A stretch of DNA of 64,000 bases from Melastoma dodecandrum (Eukaryota > Streptophyta > Magnoliopsida > Myrtales > Melastomataceae), in assembly GCA_029817715.1 (NCBI GenBank), contig JARUPY010000149.1, positions 248,001-312,000 of the forward strand, in the 5' to 3' direction. This document shows positions 10,893 to 23,514 of the stretch, one piece after another. Position numbers and translations under genes: made by a program. The first letter of the stretch is position 1. Each line of letters starts with the position of its first letter. Below the pieces are notes generated by a model. The model was not told the DNA's origin and did no database searches. It saw nothing but the letters and a program-made list of their open reading frames with translations.

Positions 10893-12121
10893 GGAAGCGG
10901 CTAACGGTACGTGCACGTAACGGTTACGTAGTTTACTAATTAATACTAACGAAAAGTAGTCATTTTTACTAAAAGTTGACCGCTACTAACGAAGTCAACG
11001 CATATTTAGTAAAAAAATGTAGTAAAATTTACTACTTTTCGGTCAACTTTTAGTAAAGTCAACGCAAACTTAGTAAAAAAGTATGGAAATTTGACTACTT
11101 TTTCACTGTTCATTCCAGTTCAAGTTTACTACTTTTGCGCTGACTTTACTAAAACATTTTCGTTAGTAACGTCAACGCAGAATTAGTAAAAAAAAGTAGT
11201 AAAATTTACTCATTTTTTTACAAATTTTGCGTTGACTTTACTAAATTTTTTCGTATTTTAGTAAAGTCAAACCAGTTTTAGTAAAAAAAGGAGTAAAATT
11301 TACTACTTTTTTTACTAATTCTGCGTTGACGCTACTAACGAAAATGATTTAGTAAAGTCAGCGCAAGGTTAGTAAAAAACGTAGTAAATTTTACTACTTT
11401 TTACTGTACGAATTATGCCGATAATTAGTAACTGTTTACTAATTCTGGTGTTTTTTTTAGTAAAAAACTCTTCCTCTTAGTAAATTTTAATAATTTTGAG
11501 TTGTTTTTACTAAAAAAAGTAGTAAACTGTTACTAAAAAATGAAAGCGTTTACTAACAAATTTACTAATTAGAACAGTGTTTCCGAACCTAACTCCGAAC
11601 CTATTTATGTTGTGAAATTACCTCTCTACCCTGGTTACTAAACTTATTACTAATTTACTAAACATATTACTAATTTTGTTTGTATTTAGTTAAACTGCGT
11701 AAATATTACTAACTTAATTACTAATAATGAGGTCTAGTGTCGTAAAATTTACTAACTTTTTAACACACAGATCCGCATTTAATATATATTGGTAAAGCGT
11801 TTGCCATTGGATTTGGGTTTCCTGGCTGCACGTCGTCCCCGAGTTCCTGCTGTAGGTCGGCTTCATCCCAGATCTTCGGCTGGCCGCCGTCTTCAACCCA
11901 CACTCATTCTGCAGGTCATCCTCCGAGTTCTTCGGCTGGAGGGAATCGTCCCAGGTCTTCGGCATCGTCCCTCCTCTTCGGCCGGAGGTGGAGTTTCATG
12001 CTCATCTTCTTCGGCTGCAGCTAGTTCGACAGGGGACTTTTGTTCGGCTGCAGGCGGTGACGGGTTCATCTTGTTCGGATTGTGGTGGATTTCGGGTTTG
12101 CGTCGTCGTTGGCCTGACGTC

Positions 12122-14381
12122 ATGGAAAGTGTATTGAACGCGGAAAAGTCAAGATTCGGTGATGAACATGATGTTGATCCTGCAATTATTATTCATTATC
12201 CCTAATCTATTGATAACCTTTCATCATTAATGTGAATGTAGGTGACCAGGATGTTCACCACTTCTTCAATATACTCACTGATATGAATGAAGAACAGATG
12301 TTGTATATGTCATTTGGTACGACCGAAGAAGTTGAAGAGTTCATTAAAATATATGCAATGGTTCATGGGTTTTTAGTTCGGAAAAGAGATCGGCAGAAAT
12401 TAAGAAACTGTGAATGCGTCATGAGAAAGTGGGTTTGTTCAAGGGAAGGCGAGTGTTCCGATGTCCCTGTGTTGACAGCGAGAAGTCGGGTTAGAGCATC
12501 TGTCAAGAACGGTTGCAACTGTTTCTTTAAAGCGAGAGTGGAGGTTAATGGGCAGTGGAATTTGGTTGCAGTTAAGTTGGAATACAATCATGACATGGTG
12601 AGCGAACGTCTGTCATATTTCATGCGAGAAAGGCGGCAAGTAGGTGACGAAGATATGACCTTTGCCCGTCGAATGCTTGACGTTGGATTTAGACAGTGGG
12701 ATATTATGCGACTAGTAGTACACGCATCTGGTGGACACTCACGTGCGGGTTTCCTAATGAAGGACCTCAATAACCGCAAGTTGAAGGAGGAGTCTGCTGG
12801 GGTGGCTGGTCGTTGTGATTCAGTCTTTGCATATCTCCTGTCTAGGAGGAACAGTGAGAGTGGTATGGCGTTCGAATCACATGTGGAAAATAATGAAGTG
12901 ACCGCATATATTGGGCGGACAGAACCTCAATCACTGATTACCAAGCATTCGGCGATGTCGTAGCACTAGACTCAACGTTCAAGACAAACAATTATGGAAT
13001 GCAAATGGAGATCATCGTCGGTGTCAATCATCATCATCAAACTACCGTGTTTGGGTCTGCCTTGATGAGTTATGAAACCATTGCGGACTACAATTGGCTC
13101 CTACGTACTCATACACATATCATGGGAGGAAAACATCCGCTAAGCGTGGTCACAGACGCCGACAAAGCGATGATTGCTTCCGTGAGAGAAGTATGGCCAT
13201 TGTCAAGGCATAGGTTATGTCTTTGGCATTTTAGTCGGAATATCAATTGTCATGTACAGGACCCGGGTTTGCGAGCTCGTATTTCGTCATTCATGTACAA
13301 TAGTAGACCAAGTGAAGAAGTTGAAGAGGAGTGGTCGTCTTTAATGAGCCATACAAGTTCCATAAGCAGTAGATGACTACAACAAATTTATTCATGCCGA
13401 CATATGTGGTGGCAAACGTATCTGCATGGTCATTTCTGGGCACAACTTAGAAGCACTCAACGATGCGAACGAATGCACCGTTACATGAAGGGATATGTCG
13501 ACAGGAAACATAAACTACATGATTTTGTTAACAATTTTGAGCGCGCAGTTGCTGATCTTCGTCACAAGGAATACAAAGAGGACTTCAAATCAATGCATAA
13601 GGCATTCAAGCCAAGTACGATGTTGCGCCGACTAGAGGAGGATGCAAGTCAATTGTACACCTTGAGTTCTTTTCGTAGAGTTCAGTCCGAAATGAAAAAG
13701 GAAGCGCGATTTTATGTGGAAGATATAGTTAATGGGAATATAGCGAAGGTATACACTCTTTCGTGTTATGACGGTGAGCATAGATGCGTGCAAGTGTCAT
13801 CTGGCAAACAAAATATCGAACTTAATTGCAGCTGCATACATTTTGAGACATTTGGTTTTCCGTGTGCCCATCTCTTCCACGTTGCGAAAGTTGAAGGATT
13901 CTTGACCATACCAAAGCATCTGCTCAATAAAAGGTGGACAAAGTTAACTAAAAGTGCAAGTTCTGAAGTTCTATCTAGCCGTGAATACGGTGTCGACACT
14001 AATGGTCTACGACAGGATATTATCATGACTGCATGCCGGCGGATGTGTTTTCTTGCTGGAAGATCACACAACGCATTTCAGATGGTTCAGAAAAAAATTC
14101 AATCATTGACGTTGGAGTTGGAGAGTAGTACGGTTGAGAAGGAAGGTTTAACGGGGGTTGATAATCGCGTCGCGTATAATATTGGTGACCAGATTCGTAA
14201 AGAGTATGTCATTCATGGTACCAAGGAAGAAACTGGGGTGGGTCCCTCTCAACGATTTTATGATCGTCGTCTCAATAACGAGAAACTACCAAACGTCTGT
14301 AGTGAAAGTTGTTTTGAAATAGAAGAGGATGTGTGCTGTGAAGATAGCTCAGTTTATGGACAGTTGAAGGTGTACTCATAA
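12122..14381 (+). pseudogene. MURA/FAR1-type transposase of MULE 2, inactivated
   Basis: The gene structure matches the intact transposase of MULE 1: a 37-nt first exon 12122-12158, an intron 12159-12241, then one long exon. A FAR1 zinc domain (RKRDRQKL...CVMRKWVCSREG), an MULE DDE core (VVTDADKAM, LCLWHFSRN, STQRCERMH) and a SWIM finger (CSCIHFETFGFPCAHLFH) are all readable. A 1-base deletion near 12897-12905 shifts the frame, which stops at 12961-12963. The CGA expected at 13374 reads TGA. The full-length protein cannot be made. Confidence 0.85.
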
Positions 14382-14524
14382 CTTAAAATTTCGACATCAT
14401 AACGGTAGTATTTTGACAAAACATCAACCTGTTCATTCAGTTACCAAAGGTACGCTATGTACACACCGACTATTCTGTTACAACGTTTTCATATTCCAAA
14501 ATTGCAACTTCCACTTAACAGGTT

Positions 14525-14665
14525 GCCAGCTATTACAGGTCGTCGGCGGTTCGTCAAAATCAGGTCGTCAGCTTGTCGAGAACGCAGGTTGCCAGCAGGT
14601 CGTCAAGATCATCTCGTCAGCAGGTCCAGAACGCAGGTTGCCGATAGGTGGTTCATAATCAGGAT
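14525..14665 (+). repeat. Short interspersed direct repeats in MULE 2
   Basis: Variants of CAGGTCGTC and AACGCAGGTTGCC recur several times between 14535 and 14645, downstream of the transposase stop. They lie between the two convergent genes of the element and look like a small minisatellite. Confidence 0.5.
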
Positions 14666-14744
14666 TTGGACAGTTTTGCTCAAGGAATGTACAGGATGCA
14701 TCTGGTCCGTCAAGTGTCTATCGACCTGCATCCCATGTTGAAGC

Positions 14745-17700
14745 ATCACTGCTCTCCAGCTTCTTAATCTTCTTGTTCGCATCATCTTTAACTTTCCGCT
14801 GTGCTCTTTTCTTAACCTCATTCCCAGGCCATTTGATCATGCTAACAACCAGCCGCAACCTATCAGCAATGCCTACGGTCTAACACACACAGACATGCAT
14901 TAAGGGACAGCTGTCAGTGAAAAGAAAGCCAAGTTTCTATCCAGAATAGCAACACAAATACAATCTAGCAGGAAAACGATCATACCGTCTAACTACACAA
15001 AGACTGTAAATGTTTTGACAGTAATTACGTCGAATGAGTTAATAAACTTACCACTTTTTCAGCACCAAACGGGTGTTCAGCCAATGTCACGAATTTCATG
15101 ACATATATGCCACATTCGCTTCTGCAGGAAAAGCAATGCATAATATGTGTAACGGCCGGTAAAGTTCATACAGTTGAAAAGAAAATCGGGTAATGTAGTT
15201 GGACATACTCATTCCCGGCAGCCATCTGGTCGGGCACGTTAGTCGGATATGTTATTTTCCAGCTGGAAATGTCTGTAATTGATACCCTTTTGCCTTTGAT
15301 TTGACCCGATTCTCTTCCATAACGACGCTTAGAAGCTTTAATACACGATTATGAAGCTCTGATCTGCCCCCGACGTTGGACAGTTTTTTGTACATTGTGT
15401 CCATTATGAGGACATCTTTTGTCCTGAATGACACAATCTGTAATGCCCAATGTGATTCCGCGACGCAAAGCGGAATAAAAATCTGCAAACGGGCATAACA
15501 TTCACTTTAGAAACAAAAAACATGGCAGAGGTCGTACATTACTAAATTATAAATACCTGGAGATTGGTATGAAAACAGTTTCAAGTGTCTGGATGCTTAC
15601 CCATTGCACTTTGTGGTTCTTCCCAATGTGAGACTTGAAGTGCGCATATAAGGCTGCGGCATTTGCTTTGCCTATGACGGGCATTTTTGCTGCACTATAT
15701 TGCGTCATGCAAGATTCTGAAATCGGTGCGTGGTTAGTGCATGGTCATTTCGGGTGGATTTGGAACACATCAGCCAAACGTATCAGCACTTACCCCTAAC
15801 CAACTTGGAAGGTACCAAATCGTTCTCATTTCGGGATCCATGCTACTTTGTACCATGACGGCGTGGAAGTCTATAATCTGCAACAACGAATAGTCGCGTC
15901 GCCGACTTACATGGGTTAATCCTCATTTAAGGTTAGTAATTAAAGAGGTAATCTTATATCGCTGTCTATCCATCTTCGTGGCACAAGAGAACGCATCGCA
16001 TGCCTATTAACGTGTGCGGACTCCGTTATATAAAGACATTCACTGCAACAAATAATATCCATAATAAAATTATTGAATAAACTTAAACAAATTCCCAATA
16101 TCCCAATATCCGAAGACAGTGACACTAACCTATTGTCTCGGTCATCATTCCAAGCGTACTCAATGACACACCATTGAGCCGGTGTAAATGTTTTCAGCTC
16201 ACTAATGGGCACATCCACTGGGAAGTATTTTTGCGGTGCCTATCTATGACAAATTACAACAATGGATAAACCCATTAATCCTCATGAACCTCACAGTCGA
16301 GGCAGGACGAGTGGGTATGCTCCAGTCCATTTATACCTCAGGGATGGAGGACCGTCCACGCTTTCTTGTCTTTGTTACCGACTTAGGCGGGACAAATGGA
16401 CAGCGGTTAAATGTAGACGGCTTCCTCTCGGCCGTATGACGAGTGGTCTTTCTATTAAATACAGCCGTTGTCGATGATCCACTTTCCTGCGAATCATAGT
16501 GTAGCGAACTTTAATATCAATGATGTTAAACATACTTAACAACAGAAATGTGAATGCACGTCACCGTCAAATGCACTTCAACCTCTTCTCCAGTCTTCGT
16601 CACCCCTTTCCCCACTTCCGGATCACCATCCATGGGATGCTCTACGTCGTCATCTACTTTAGCCGTGGGAACCTCCTCAAATTCTGCATCACGTTCGTCT
16701 CCTATAACATCCTTGTCCTTTCTCTTGCTGTGGGGGTACCGGCGCCTTCCATCTGTACTGCGACTTCAGGCAATACCTTCTCCTTTCCTTTGCTCAATTG
16801 CAGCGGCGACTTTAGACCCTCCTCGGATTTAGTTAGGCTGAACTTAGATTCACTCTCAATGTTACACCTAACAGCATCCAAAGTACCAAGCATTGCAGAT
16901 AGTTTATTCAGAGCCCGCGCAAGTTGTTTCTCACGTGGGTCGGAATAATCATCGGAACCTTCTGGCAACTTCTGTTGCATCTGAGGAGGATCATACGGGA
17001 CCAGGCTCTTCTATGACATCATACTGGAGCCTACCTCGACTATAGGAATACTGAAGCCCTTGTCCGGCAGACCGGAGTCCTCTGGTGGAGAAATAGGCTC
17101 ACACACATTACCAGCCGGGTTGACATCAGCCGTTCCTTGTGTCACTCCTTCCTGAACACCCTCGGCTGCATGATCTTCCTCTTCGCCTCCAACCACCTTC
17201 TCGTGAGACTTACCACGCTCGTGTTGCATAACGGGATGGCCTTGTCGAGGTCTTTCTCTTTTCACTTCTCTGAGAATCAATCCCAATTTGCGGACGATGT
17301 GCTCATTAGTAGCATGGAGTCTCAGAACAGAAAGTTCCACGTTCTGCTTATGCATAATGCGTATAATCAGTATAAGACATTCAGCTACATAAACCAAATG
17401 ATAAACACATACAGACCAGCACACGAAATGAAGCATACCTTCAGACGACGCATCACCACATCCATCTGCCCATGTTGGGTCGCAGGGTCCACTTCTTCCT
17501 CTGCGTAACTTTCGACCTCGTGGGATTCCTACAAATGGAGTTACTAAGAATATCACCCGGCGACATGTTAAAAATACGCTACTAGGCATTACAAGAAGGG
17601 CAAAACCTACAAGTTCAGCAAGATCAGCATTTGCAACTCTGAAAATGGCTTTCAGCCGGTCATCGTCCCAATCCTGGCACAAAGGCGTACTCCTGCTCGT

Positions 17701-18455
17701 ACTTCTTGTCGTGGTCTCCTCCATTGACTTCTTGCAAGCGTAAAACATCTGATGGATTCACAATTCCAACACATTAACAATGAGTAGTTCACATTAATAA
17801 ATTCAATCAAAATACAATCAATAAGCAACACACACTGTACTATACATTCTCACCAGCAATACATGGACACAGCTTCCTATATACTTTGCGTGATGACCTT
17901 TGAAGGCCCTCACTTGGCTGCATAGAGTATCGACCACGTGAGTGGCCCAGTCAAACTTACAAATGGAGGCGACGTCACGTGTCGCGAGCAGGTACTCCTT
18001 ATCGATGTCGAATGCCGTCGTCGGACACAAATAGCTTCCTAGTATGAATAATACTACCTCCACTTTTCATATGTTGTCCGACATTTCTCTTCTCATCATG
18101 CTACTTTCCACGGACTTGAGAGAAATCTTACCCCTATTCAGATGCGTCTTCAGCTCGTCATGGACGGTGTCCATGTGTCCGCTAAACGGGACACCGACTT
18201 TGGTAGCCGGAATGCCAATCAGCGCCTCAACATCCGAAGAGAGTATCCGGTGTTCCACACCGTCGATGACCATAACCCTCTTAACGGGGTCGAACAACTT
18301 GAGAAGACACTTCAAGGCGTGTGATGAACTTGCCGACTTGCCAAATGCAGTAGCCCTTCAAATCCTAGGTCAGAAAGGGCAGCCTTCTTGGCTTCGTTAA
18401 ATGTATTCAGCACCACCAATAACTTTCGCGGACTACACCGCGTATAAAGGTAATC
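14745..18455 (-). pseudogene. Ulp1-like C48 protease gene of MULE 2, degenerate
   Basis: Minus-strand exons match those of the complete copy in MULE 1. The N-terminal part is at 17818-18455 (FDPVKRVMVIDGVEH, IGIPATKVGVPFSGHM, LGSYLCPTTAFDIDKEYL). A charged low-complexity middle follows at about 16700-17750. The C48 core is at 15050-15490: SHWALQIVSF with the His, VLIMDTM with the Asp, then VPDQMAAGNECGIYVMKF with Gln and Cys. At least one indel disrupts the N-terminal exon near 18317, and the gene's beginning is removed at the 18475 breakpoint. The family cleaves ubiquitin-like/SUMO conjugates. Here no intact product is expected. Confidence 0.75.
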
Positions 18456-18475
18456 ATGTAACAATATACATCGCG

Positions 18476-20155
18476 AATGGGCTCATCGCCCAATTGTCCA
18501 CCTTCTTTTACATATTCTTCAAGACCCTCCCTGACAATAACCTCATCGCCCCCACAATCCGGATTGCCGTCGCCTGAGCAATCAAGTACGGGGAGAGGAC
18601 TAGATCGTTATATCTTGCAAGCATGGAAAACCTCAAGAAGTCCACGGAGAAACTGCCTGTTACAAGTCTTGAAGACTTGGAGGGAGAAGATTTTCACGGT
18701 ACTACTGGGAAAGAAGCCTATTACTTCTTCCGAATATTCAAAGGTCTAGTAGTAAAAATCAATCCCAACCATGCAGAGCGAGCACAGAGCCGTGAGCTCT
18801 TCAAACAGAAAGATGCGAAAGAGGCTTTTGACCTGATGGTAACCGAGCTGGATCTTCTGTTCGAATTGTTCTACACGAAAATCTCATCCGTAAATTCTTC
18901 GTTGGGGGTGATCGTTCGCATCATCACATTGTATAGCCTTATTGGGGCTCTAATATTGTACAGCCTTTTGGAGAAGAAGGGATTCCATGAGGTTGATATT
19001 TGGATCACCTATTTCTTGCTTGGCGGCACTGTTGCTCTCGAGATGACTAATGGAATGATGATCATGTTTTCCAATTGGATGGGTCCGGTGAGGTGGTTCC
19101 ATATTGGATGGTGTCTGCTTCAAGCAGTGTGCTTTGTCATTCCGTTTATTATAATCGTGGTTGTAGGAGTAATCTTGTCAGTTCCGTGTGGTTGCTTTGA
19201 ACTCGTGGTTGAGTCGTGGAGCAAGAAGTTGGGCGCGTTCAGTTTGTTGTCGCAATGCATCGAACATTGTCATAGACGTGGTAACAAACCATTGAAGTAT
19301 GCTCACTTGACTTACCGTAAGCCTGACCTCGTCACATTCTCTTTGTTTTCCGGATAATCGAAGAAGCTACTTCACCTGAAAAATTTTTGAATCCCTGCAG
19401 GAACTGTCACCAGAAGAAAAAAGGGAGGCGTATCATGGAATGACTTTGATGCGGAAACCCGAGACTTCATTTTCAAGGAGTTGAAGGAAAGAGCATCGGC
19501 GGCCGATGATGAGGACCAAGTGAAGGAGATCTACGAGGCGAGAGGGAGCTGGATATTGACGAAATTAGGGAACTCGGATGGGTTGATGCGATATGTGAAG
19601 AAGTTTGACTACGACAGGAGCCTTCTAGCATGGCACATCGCCACCGAAATATGCCATAATGCCAACATAGCCGTGGAGGCAGCCGAACACAAGCAGAGGA
19701 AGTTGGCCGTTAAGTTGTCGTATTACATGCATTATCTCCTGATCAAGAAGCCTGAGATGATGTCTGCGGTGGCGGGCATTGGCCACATAAGGTATGGTGA
19801 TACTTGTGCCGAAGTAGAACATTTCTGCAGGGTATACAAAGCGAAGGCCGTGAGTGAGTTCTGCAATAAGATATTGAACGAAGATACGAGCATCGAACCC
19901 GTTGACGTGTGCAAAGACAAGCGCACCTCCGTCTTGTCGGACGCGTGCAATCTGGCCCGATTACTGATGCAGAAGGACAACAAATGGGAGTTAATAAGTG
20001 GAGTCTGGGTGGAGCTGCTTACGTATGCGGCCGGCCACTGCAGGGCTGAGAAACACGCTCGGGCAGTGTGCGAAGGAGGTGAGCTCGTGACTATCGTCTG
20101 GCTGTTGATGGCTCACTTGGGGATTGGCCCACATTTCCCATATTCAGAAGATTAA
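18476..20155 (+). pseudogene. DUF4220/DUF594 pseudogene, copy C, 5'-truncated
   Basis: The sequence begins abruptly at about residue 122 of the family (GLIAQLSTFFYIFFK) where MULE 2 stops, so the start codon and first hydrophobic segments are gone. An in-frame TGA at 18575-18577 replaces the conserved Gly codon of VAGAIKYGERT. Beyond this the sequence is very close to copy A. The intron is at 19317-19400 (84 bp) and exon 2 (19401-20155) is intact, with WHIATEICH, DACNLARLLM and the terminal GIGPHFPYSED. The near-identity to copy A over exon 2 suggests recent duplication or gene conversion. Confidence 0.87.
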
Positions 20156-22234
20156 AACTAAAATGGCATATCGGGTAGCTGGGATTGATTTCATTATCAG
20201 ATTGTGTGTGTAGTCAAAAGATTCATACATCACCTAACACTTCAGATTGTAAGTCGGAGCATAACTCATCAGCTGTCGTAACTTGAGGGCTACCGTCATC
20301 TCGTTGAAAGGTTCTATACATCTGCCCTTTCTCAACGCATTTCTTTAGAAAAAGACTGTTTTTTCCACTTTTCGGATAGAAGTTGACAATAAGTTCTTTC
20401 AAAATGGACTCTTTGTCCCTCTGTTAGAGGTGTTCCAGAAATGTCTATGATCGAGTAAATAGCTCTACGAACTAATGGATCGGATCAAATCGCAAAATGG
20501 AAAGATTTGTACAAGTTGTCACCACTTTGTGGAAAATCGTTAGGTATGAATATGTTCGATACCCGTGACTCGGTTGGTAAAATAGTATCTCTCTCCAAAA
20601 AAGCATGATAATTCATTGAAAATCGAATAAGTAATAAATAATTTTTCCAGAAAGATATTGAAAATTAATTTGAAATATGTAATAAAAATTAATAAATCCT
20701 CCATCCGAAAAATCTTGTCAACAAAACTTCGTAACTTAATTAGAAATTTCTTTTTAAAACGCTCAAAAAAATTCAAATATGGCCGGAACTCAGCCAAAGC
20801 GACTGGTCACGATGCTCAAGACGATGACGCAGGTCTGTCAGGATCCGTCCGGCGGAGACGTCTACGTATGCACGGACAGCCGGACATTGTTGACATGGAT
20901 ATGATCAGAACAGATGAAGTTATGAGCATGGAACCTTGTAGATGAGTTCAAAAGAAAATATATTTACTTCAGCATCGTGCAATTGAAGGCCAACGGAGAT
21001 TTCAGTTACTCAATCGATCCTGCAGATTCTTAGCGGTTTTATGACTTCAGAGGTTTATTCTCTTCTTCTTGTCGCTTCTGAATTGAAATGTGGGACACAC
21101 ATCCTGATTATTACTTTCCCATTACATTTTGTGACAAACTTATTGCTTTTCCAGGAGGATGCTTCCATCCCACCAGGTACCCATGATAATCTTTTCTTTG
21201 ATGGGATGGCAGAAAACAAGGTTGAAAGCAGATCATGTTACTGCAATCTCCGATCTTGAGCTCCAGCCAAGTAAGTCGTCTGGTCCAGTTCCGGCCTCCT
21301 CCTCTGGTGCTGCAGAAATCTCCTGCTCCTCCTTGGCCAGCCTCCTACGGCCACCGTATTCAGCCAATGTAAAGTTAACACCTTGAAGAATCGACCCGTG
21401 TTTCCTTCATCCCAAAGATTAGTATCTTCCTGCAATAAGACCGGAGATGAGATCCGCTAGCGTGTGTTTTGAGTACGTATTGCAAACTTATGTTTCAAGT
21501 TCTTAGAACTTGTGCATTACTTTGGGTTTTGGCACGCTTGTCTCTTGAAACATAGCTGCCATCATGTGTCGAGAAAGACTTCAATGAAAAGATTCCAGAG
21601 CATTATGAATAGCTTCGTATATTATTTATTTTCCCAATTATTATTTAATTGATTCAACTGCATTTTGGTTGTTCATTGAACATTATTCCCATGTAAGTTT
21701 ATGTGAGAACAACCTTTACTCTTTATTACTTACAGCACCCGTACAGTTGCCATGTTATAACCGTCAACGAGAGCCGAGAAGGTCATGACCTCCAAAGAAC
21801 CTGTGTGTCGCTGTTTCACATGTTCAATCATGCAACATTTGGGATGAAGGATGAGCTGCAAAACGAAGCTAAGGATGATGAAACCTCAGCCATTTGGATG
21901 ACAAAACGGTGGGATGCCTTCAGCTTACGAAGGGCGAGGATGAGCTGCATAACAAGGCGAAGGATGATGAAACATCGGTCATTCCACGAGTTCAATTTGT
22001 TTCAGCTGACAAATACGATGTTGGATATCTTTAGCCTACGAAGGGCGCTAACGATGACAAAACGTTCTTCCGCTATTCATTTCCCTTTTTCTTTCGTACT
22101 TTACGTAATTGAGATGAGAGGTTATAAATCACATATTTACTTTTATCATTCTCTGTTGTTAAACAAAGTAATAGATGGGATTACTCTTCTCTTACGCTTA
22201 ATGAGCTCGGCACAGGGGTAACGAACGATGATTC
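20156..22234. other. Intergenic with decayed cluster flank sequence
   Basis: No gene is supported. The part at 20200-20310 resembles the 3' flank seen at 63890-64000 (GTAAGTCGGAGCATAACTCATCAGCTG). At about 21390-21600 there is a heavily decayed version of the DUF4220 upstream block ending near a CTGCCATCATG phrase (21548-21558) that no longer opens a DUF4220 frame. A two-unit tandem repeat with ~90-bp spacing starts at 21850 and 21940 (GGATGAGCTGCAWAACRARGC). Confidence 0.45.
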
Positions 22235-22471
22235 GACAAAGACAAGCCCACCTCCCTCTTCTCTAATGCGTGCAATCTGGCAAGATCTGCTGAGGCAGAA
22301 GCGCAACAAACACAGTTTGGGATTGAGTTGATTATGTACGCGGGAGGCCACTGTAGGGCAGAGAAACCCCAACGGGCATTATGCGGAGGAGGTGACCTTT
22401 GGACAATCCTTTGGATACTATGGATGACCCCCTTCGGGATAGGCCAGTGTTTCCCATACCCGAGAGATTAA
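22235..22471 (+). pseudogene. DUF594 C-terminal fragment, strongly diverged
   Basis: With frame changes the segment reads as the last ~75 residues of DUF594. It shows a Ser-Asn-Ala-Cys-Asn-Leu-Ala match, then AGGHCRAEKPQRALCGGGDL and a terminal PFGIGQCFPYPRD followed by TAA-like context at about 22469. It is much more diverged than the other copies, so it represents an older duplicate. Confidence 0.7.
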
Positions 22472-23514
22472 AAATTAGAATGTTGTATATGGAAACTGGG
22501 TGATTTTATTGTAGGTTAAGCGCATCCCGTAGTTTTGGCGTTAAGACTGTTCCTTGCATCTGCATAACAAAAATGTCGACAGGATGTTTTGTGTCGGGGT
22601 AATGTCGTGGCTGCAACGTCAAAGATGTTTGAGGAACAACCGAACGAACTTATATCAGGAGACAAGAGGAAGATCCATCAGGATCCTCTGTTTTAGAATT
22701 TGAGAGAGACGATATTCAGAATTACTGACATGGCCACGATCACAACATGTAACCTTTACTGGTGTTTTGCTTTTGGGAAAAGTTCGTCTACAGTCTTCCC
22801 CGGTGACCTTCCTTAGTGTTATGTTCATCGGTTGCAGTAATCATGTGGAACTTCAAATATCCTGTATGCTTTTCAGTGGAAATACTTGTGTCGACTGCCT
22901 ATACCACGGCCTCAGTGCCTGGACTGAAACACATCCCTTTCCCCAAGAAACTCGGATTCACGCCATGAGATCAGTTCTGCCGGAGCTTGCAGATGAAGTA
23001 ACTCATTAACAGCACAAACATGAAACCTGCACACTAGTTCAACCGTGCAATTCCTGCTACCTGGCGAAAGCGCGAGGCAAATGCAAAAGGTGGCGCGAGT
23101 GGCAGACCACCACAGAAAGAAAGTGTGCATAGGAGTGGTGATTCGGGAGTGCTTGTGATGTTGGTTATCCAGTTGACGATACACTCTGTAATCGACACAC
23201 ATTTCCAGCATCCCAAAGATGAGTATCTTCACTGCAGAAGAGATCTGATATCCCCGAGATTCGGGGAGTAATCATAATATACCATGGACAACCACCTCAA
23301 ACACCAAAAAGGAGGTAAACCCAACGAAGAGAATGTAGCAATCAAGCAAAGTTTTGTTCCATAGATTGTGCCAAATTCAACAAGTTAAGTATATTCTTTG
23401 TAGTAATAATGGATTAAGTTTTGAGCTCCAAGAACTTGTGGCATTATCATTCAACAATTCGTCACACGTGCGCTCATACAAACAAACGTGGCCTCAAACA
23501 AGCTAGCCATCGTC
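22472..23514 (+). promoter_or_regulatory. 3' flank, then conserved DUF4220 upstream block
   Basis: From about 22860 the DNA matches 63440-63890 (TGGAAATACTTGTGTCGACTGCCTATACC...CCTTTCCCCAAGAAAC), and from 23030 it matches the blocks at 1278 and 4250. It ends at the start codon of pseudogene copy D. The region 22472-22860 shows nothing recognisable. Confidence 0.5.

Larger units (their letters stand above)
10893..18475 (+). mobile_element. MULE element 2 (Ulp1-type Mutator), right end missing
   Basis: It opens with GGAAGCGGCTAACGGTACG and a ~1.1-kb TTAGTAA/TTACTAA-rich terminal repeat (10893 to about 12030). A MURA transposase pseudogene (+) and a convergent Ulp1-type protease pseudogene (-) follow, in the same order as in the complete element at 27075-36143. 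At about 18475 it breaks off inside the N-terminal exon of the protease gene and continues directly as a DUF4220 exon. The inner part of its terminal repeat recurs inverted at about 54650-55894. Confidence 0.85.

Noticed and set aside
11789..12205. A 138-codon open frame at the inner end of MULE 2's terminal repeat
   Set aside because: It is low-complexity, built from repeats of CTTCGGC-type phrases, and is matched inverted at 54650-54990 without frame conservation. The real transposase start is at 12122 in another frame.
20779..20904. Small open frame beginning MAGTQPKRLV
   Set aside because: Only about 41 codons with no family match. Too short to support without expression data.
21703..22221. 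A 172-codon open frame
   Set aside because: It crosses a two-unit tandem repeat and low-complexity DNA with no domain. It looks like chance openness.
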